Both the position numbers and the translations under genes were made by a program. A stretch of 48,330 nt of DNA from UBA6022 sp036382575 (lineage in GTDB: Bacteria > Patescibacteriota > Saccharimonadia > Saccharimonadales > Saccharimonadaceae), in contig DASVHL010000072.1 in NCBI GenBank assembly GCA_036382575.1, positions 1 through 48,330 on the forward strand. Reading direction: 5' to 3'. Position 1 is the stretch's first letter. Each line of letters opens with the position of its first letter. The notes under the pieces were generated by a model. It saw nothing but the letters and a program-made list of their open reading frames with translations, had not been told where the DNA came from and did not search any database. Shown here piece by piece: positions 47,857 to 48,330 of this stretch.

Positions 47857-48330
47857 ATGCAAGCTGATCTGGTTAATACAAAAGAGTATGTTCAAAAATT
47901 AGTAGCGGTTTCCGATAAGGTAACACCAGTTCGCATCATAGACGTTCCGGTTGATCAACGGCGGACACCGGGCTGGAAGATTATGGTGAATGGTGAAAGC
48001 TGGGATGCTGTTAGTTCCGCACACCTAACTCAAGAGCAGATGGGTATCGAAGTATCATATGGTTTACATCCTCAGGGGTACGACGGTGTCATAATCCGTG
48101 AGTTTGGCGGTGGTGGAGCGGTGACTATTCCGTACATGATTCATCCTGAAACCGGCCATATTTATGTTGGGCTTGTAAAAGAACATCGTCCGCTAGTGGG
48201 CGGTGAGGTCTGGAATGTACCGCGTGGCTTTGTTAATTTTGGCGAAACACACCAGCATTCAGCTGAACGTGAAGTGACAGAGGAGATGGGGTATGCATCT
48301 GGTTCTGATAGGATCATCAAGCTTGCTGAG
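47857..48330 (+). CDS. Nudix hydrolase, 3' end beyond window
   Basis: An open frame of 158 codons runs from the ATG to the window edge without a stop. Translation shows a beta-rich N-terminus (IDVPVDQRRTPGWKIMVNGE), then IREFGGGGAVTIPYMIHPET and the Nudix box GFVNFGETHQHSAEREVTEEMGY split as G-x5-E-x7-REVTEEMG. These enzymes cleave nucleoside diphosphates linked to another group, such as ADP-ribose or nucleotide sugars. The substrate is not clear from this part. It has its own promoter after the upstream terminator. Confidence 0.88.
   Translation, partial: MQADLVNTKEYVQKLVAVSDKVTPVRIIDVPVDQRRTPGWKIMVNGESWDAVSSAHLTQEQMGIEVSYGLHPQGYDGVIIREFGGGGAVTIPYMIHPETGHIYVGLVKEHRPLVGGEVWNVPRGFVNFGETHQHSAEREVTEEMGYASGSDRIIKLAE

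Overview
The window looks like a near-origin segment of a Candidatus Saccharibacteria (TM7) or closely related Patescibacteria/CPR chromosome. The reasons are the rnpA-rpmH / dnaA-dnaN-recF origin block, an array of T4SS_pilin-type small membrane proteins beside PrgI, VirB6-like and VirB4-like genes, very tight gene packing, and TGA used as an ordinary stop (so not the Gracilibacteria/Absconditabacteria code). Taxonomy is inferred from gene content; no marker tree could be run.

Layout. (1) 1-1.4 kb: a tRNA-Ser cut by the window edge, comF, and an Hsp20 chaperone. (2) 1.5-18.0 kb: a reduced, single-membrane type IV secretion-like locus. It has six tandem pilin-like genes on the minus strand, then a membrane-anchored unknown, a VirB6/TrbL-like channel protein, a coiled-coil repeat protein, PrgI, a TraC-like protein, the VirB4 ATPase, a very large M23 peptidoglycan-hydrolase protein, a PEGA-like anchored protein, a phage-lysozyme/C39-like protein and a small anchored protein. 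No VirD4 coupling protein, relaxase or VirB7/9/10 is visible. (3) 18.0-24.1 kb: the replication origin. recF, dnaN and dnaA run left and rpmH, rnpA, yidC and jag run right from a DnaA-box cluster at about 21.88-22.00 kb. (4) 24.2-28.6 kb: a GT4, GtrA and GtrB-like set, then sucD and sucC. (5) 29.2-36.4 kb: an AT-rich surface-polysaccharide cluster (GT2, Wzm/Wzt-type ABC exporter, GT8, further GT2s). (6) 36.4-40.5 kb: a two-gene ATP-citrate lyase translationally coupled to a membrane acyltransferase. (7) 40.5-45.5 kb: UDP-galactopyranose mutase, a secreted LGFP-repeat lytic protein, an anchored unknown and a second acyltransferase. (8) 45.5-48.3 kb: an RmlA-like nucleotidyltransferase of higher GC, a cytidylyltransferase-like protein, a eukaryotic-type phosphomannomutase-like HAD protein, and a Nudix protein cut by the window end.

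How the genes may work together. Regions 2 and 4-8 together describe a small cell that invests heavily in its surface: a pilus/secretion apparatus with its own wall-cutting enzymes, a galactofuranose-containing and probably O-acylated polysaccharide exported by an ABC transporter, and LGFP repeats of the type known from actinobacterial envelopes. This fits an epibiotic life on an actinobacterial host (inference). The ATP-citrate lyase could supply the acetyl-CoA used by the acyltransferase in its own operon (inference).

Expression signals are unusually clear. Many first genes have a TATAAT-like box only 7-13 bases upstream of ATG and no Shine-Dalgarno (leaderless), often with an extended TGn. 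Internal operon genes carry strong Shine-Dalgarno sites or overlap their upstream stop codon. No gene-free stretch exceeds 300 bases. The longest are 43981-44263 (nothing recognised beyond likely promoters), 21815-22083 (origin) and 20171-20437 (dnaA-dnaN spacer with weak DnaA-box-like sites). No insertion sequences or CRISPR arrays were seen.
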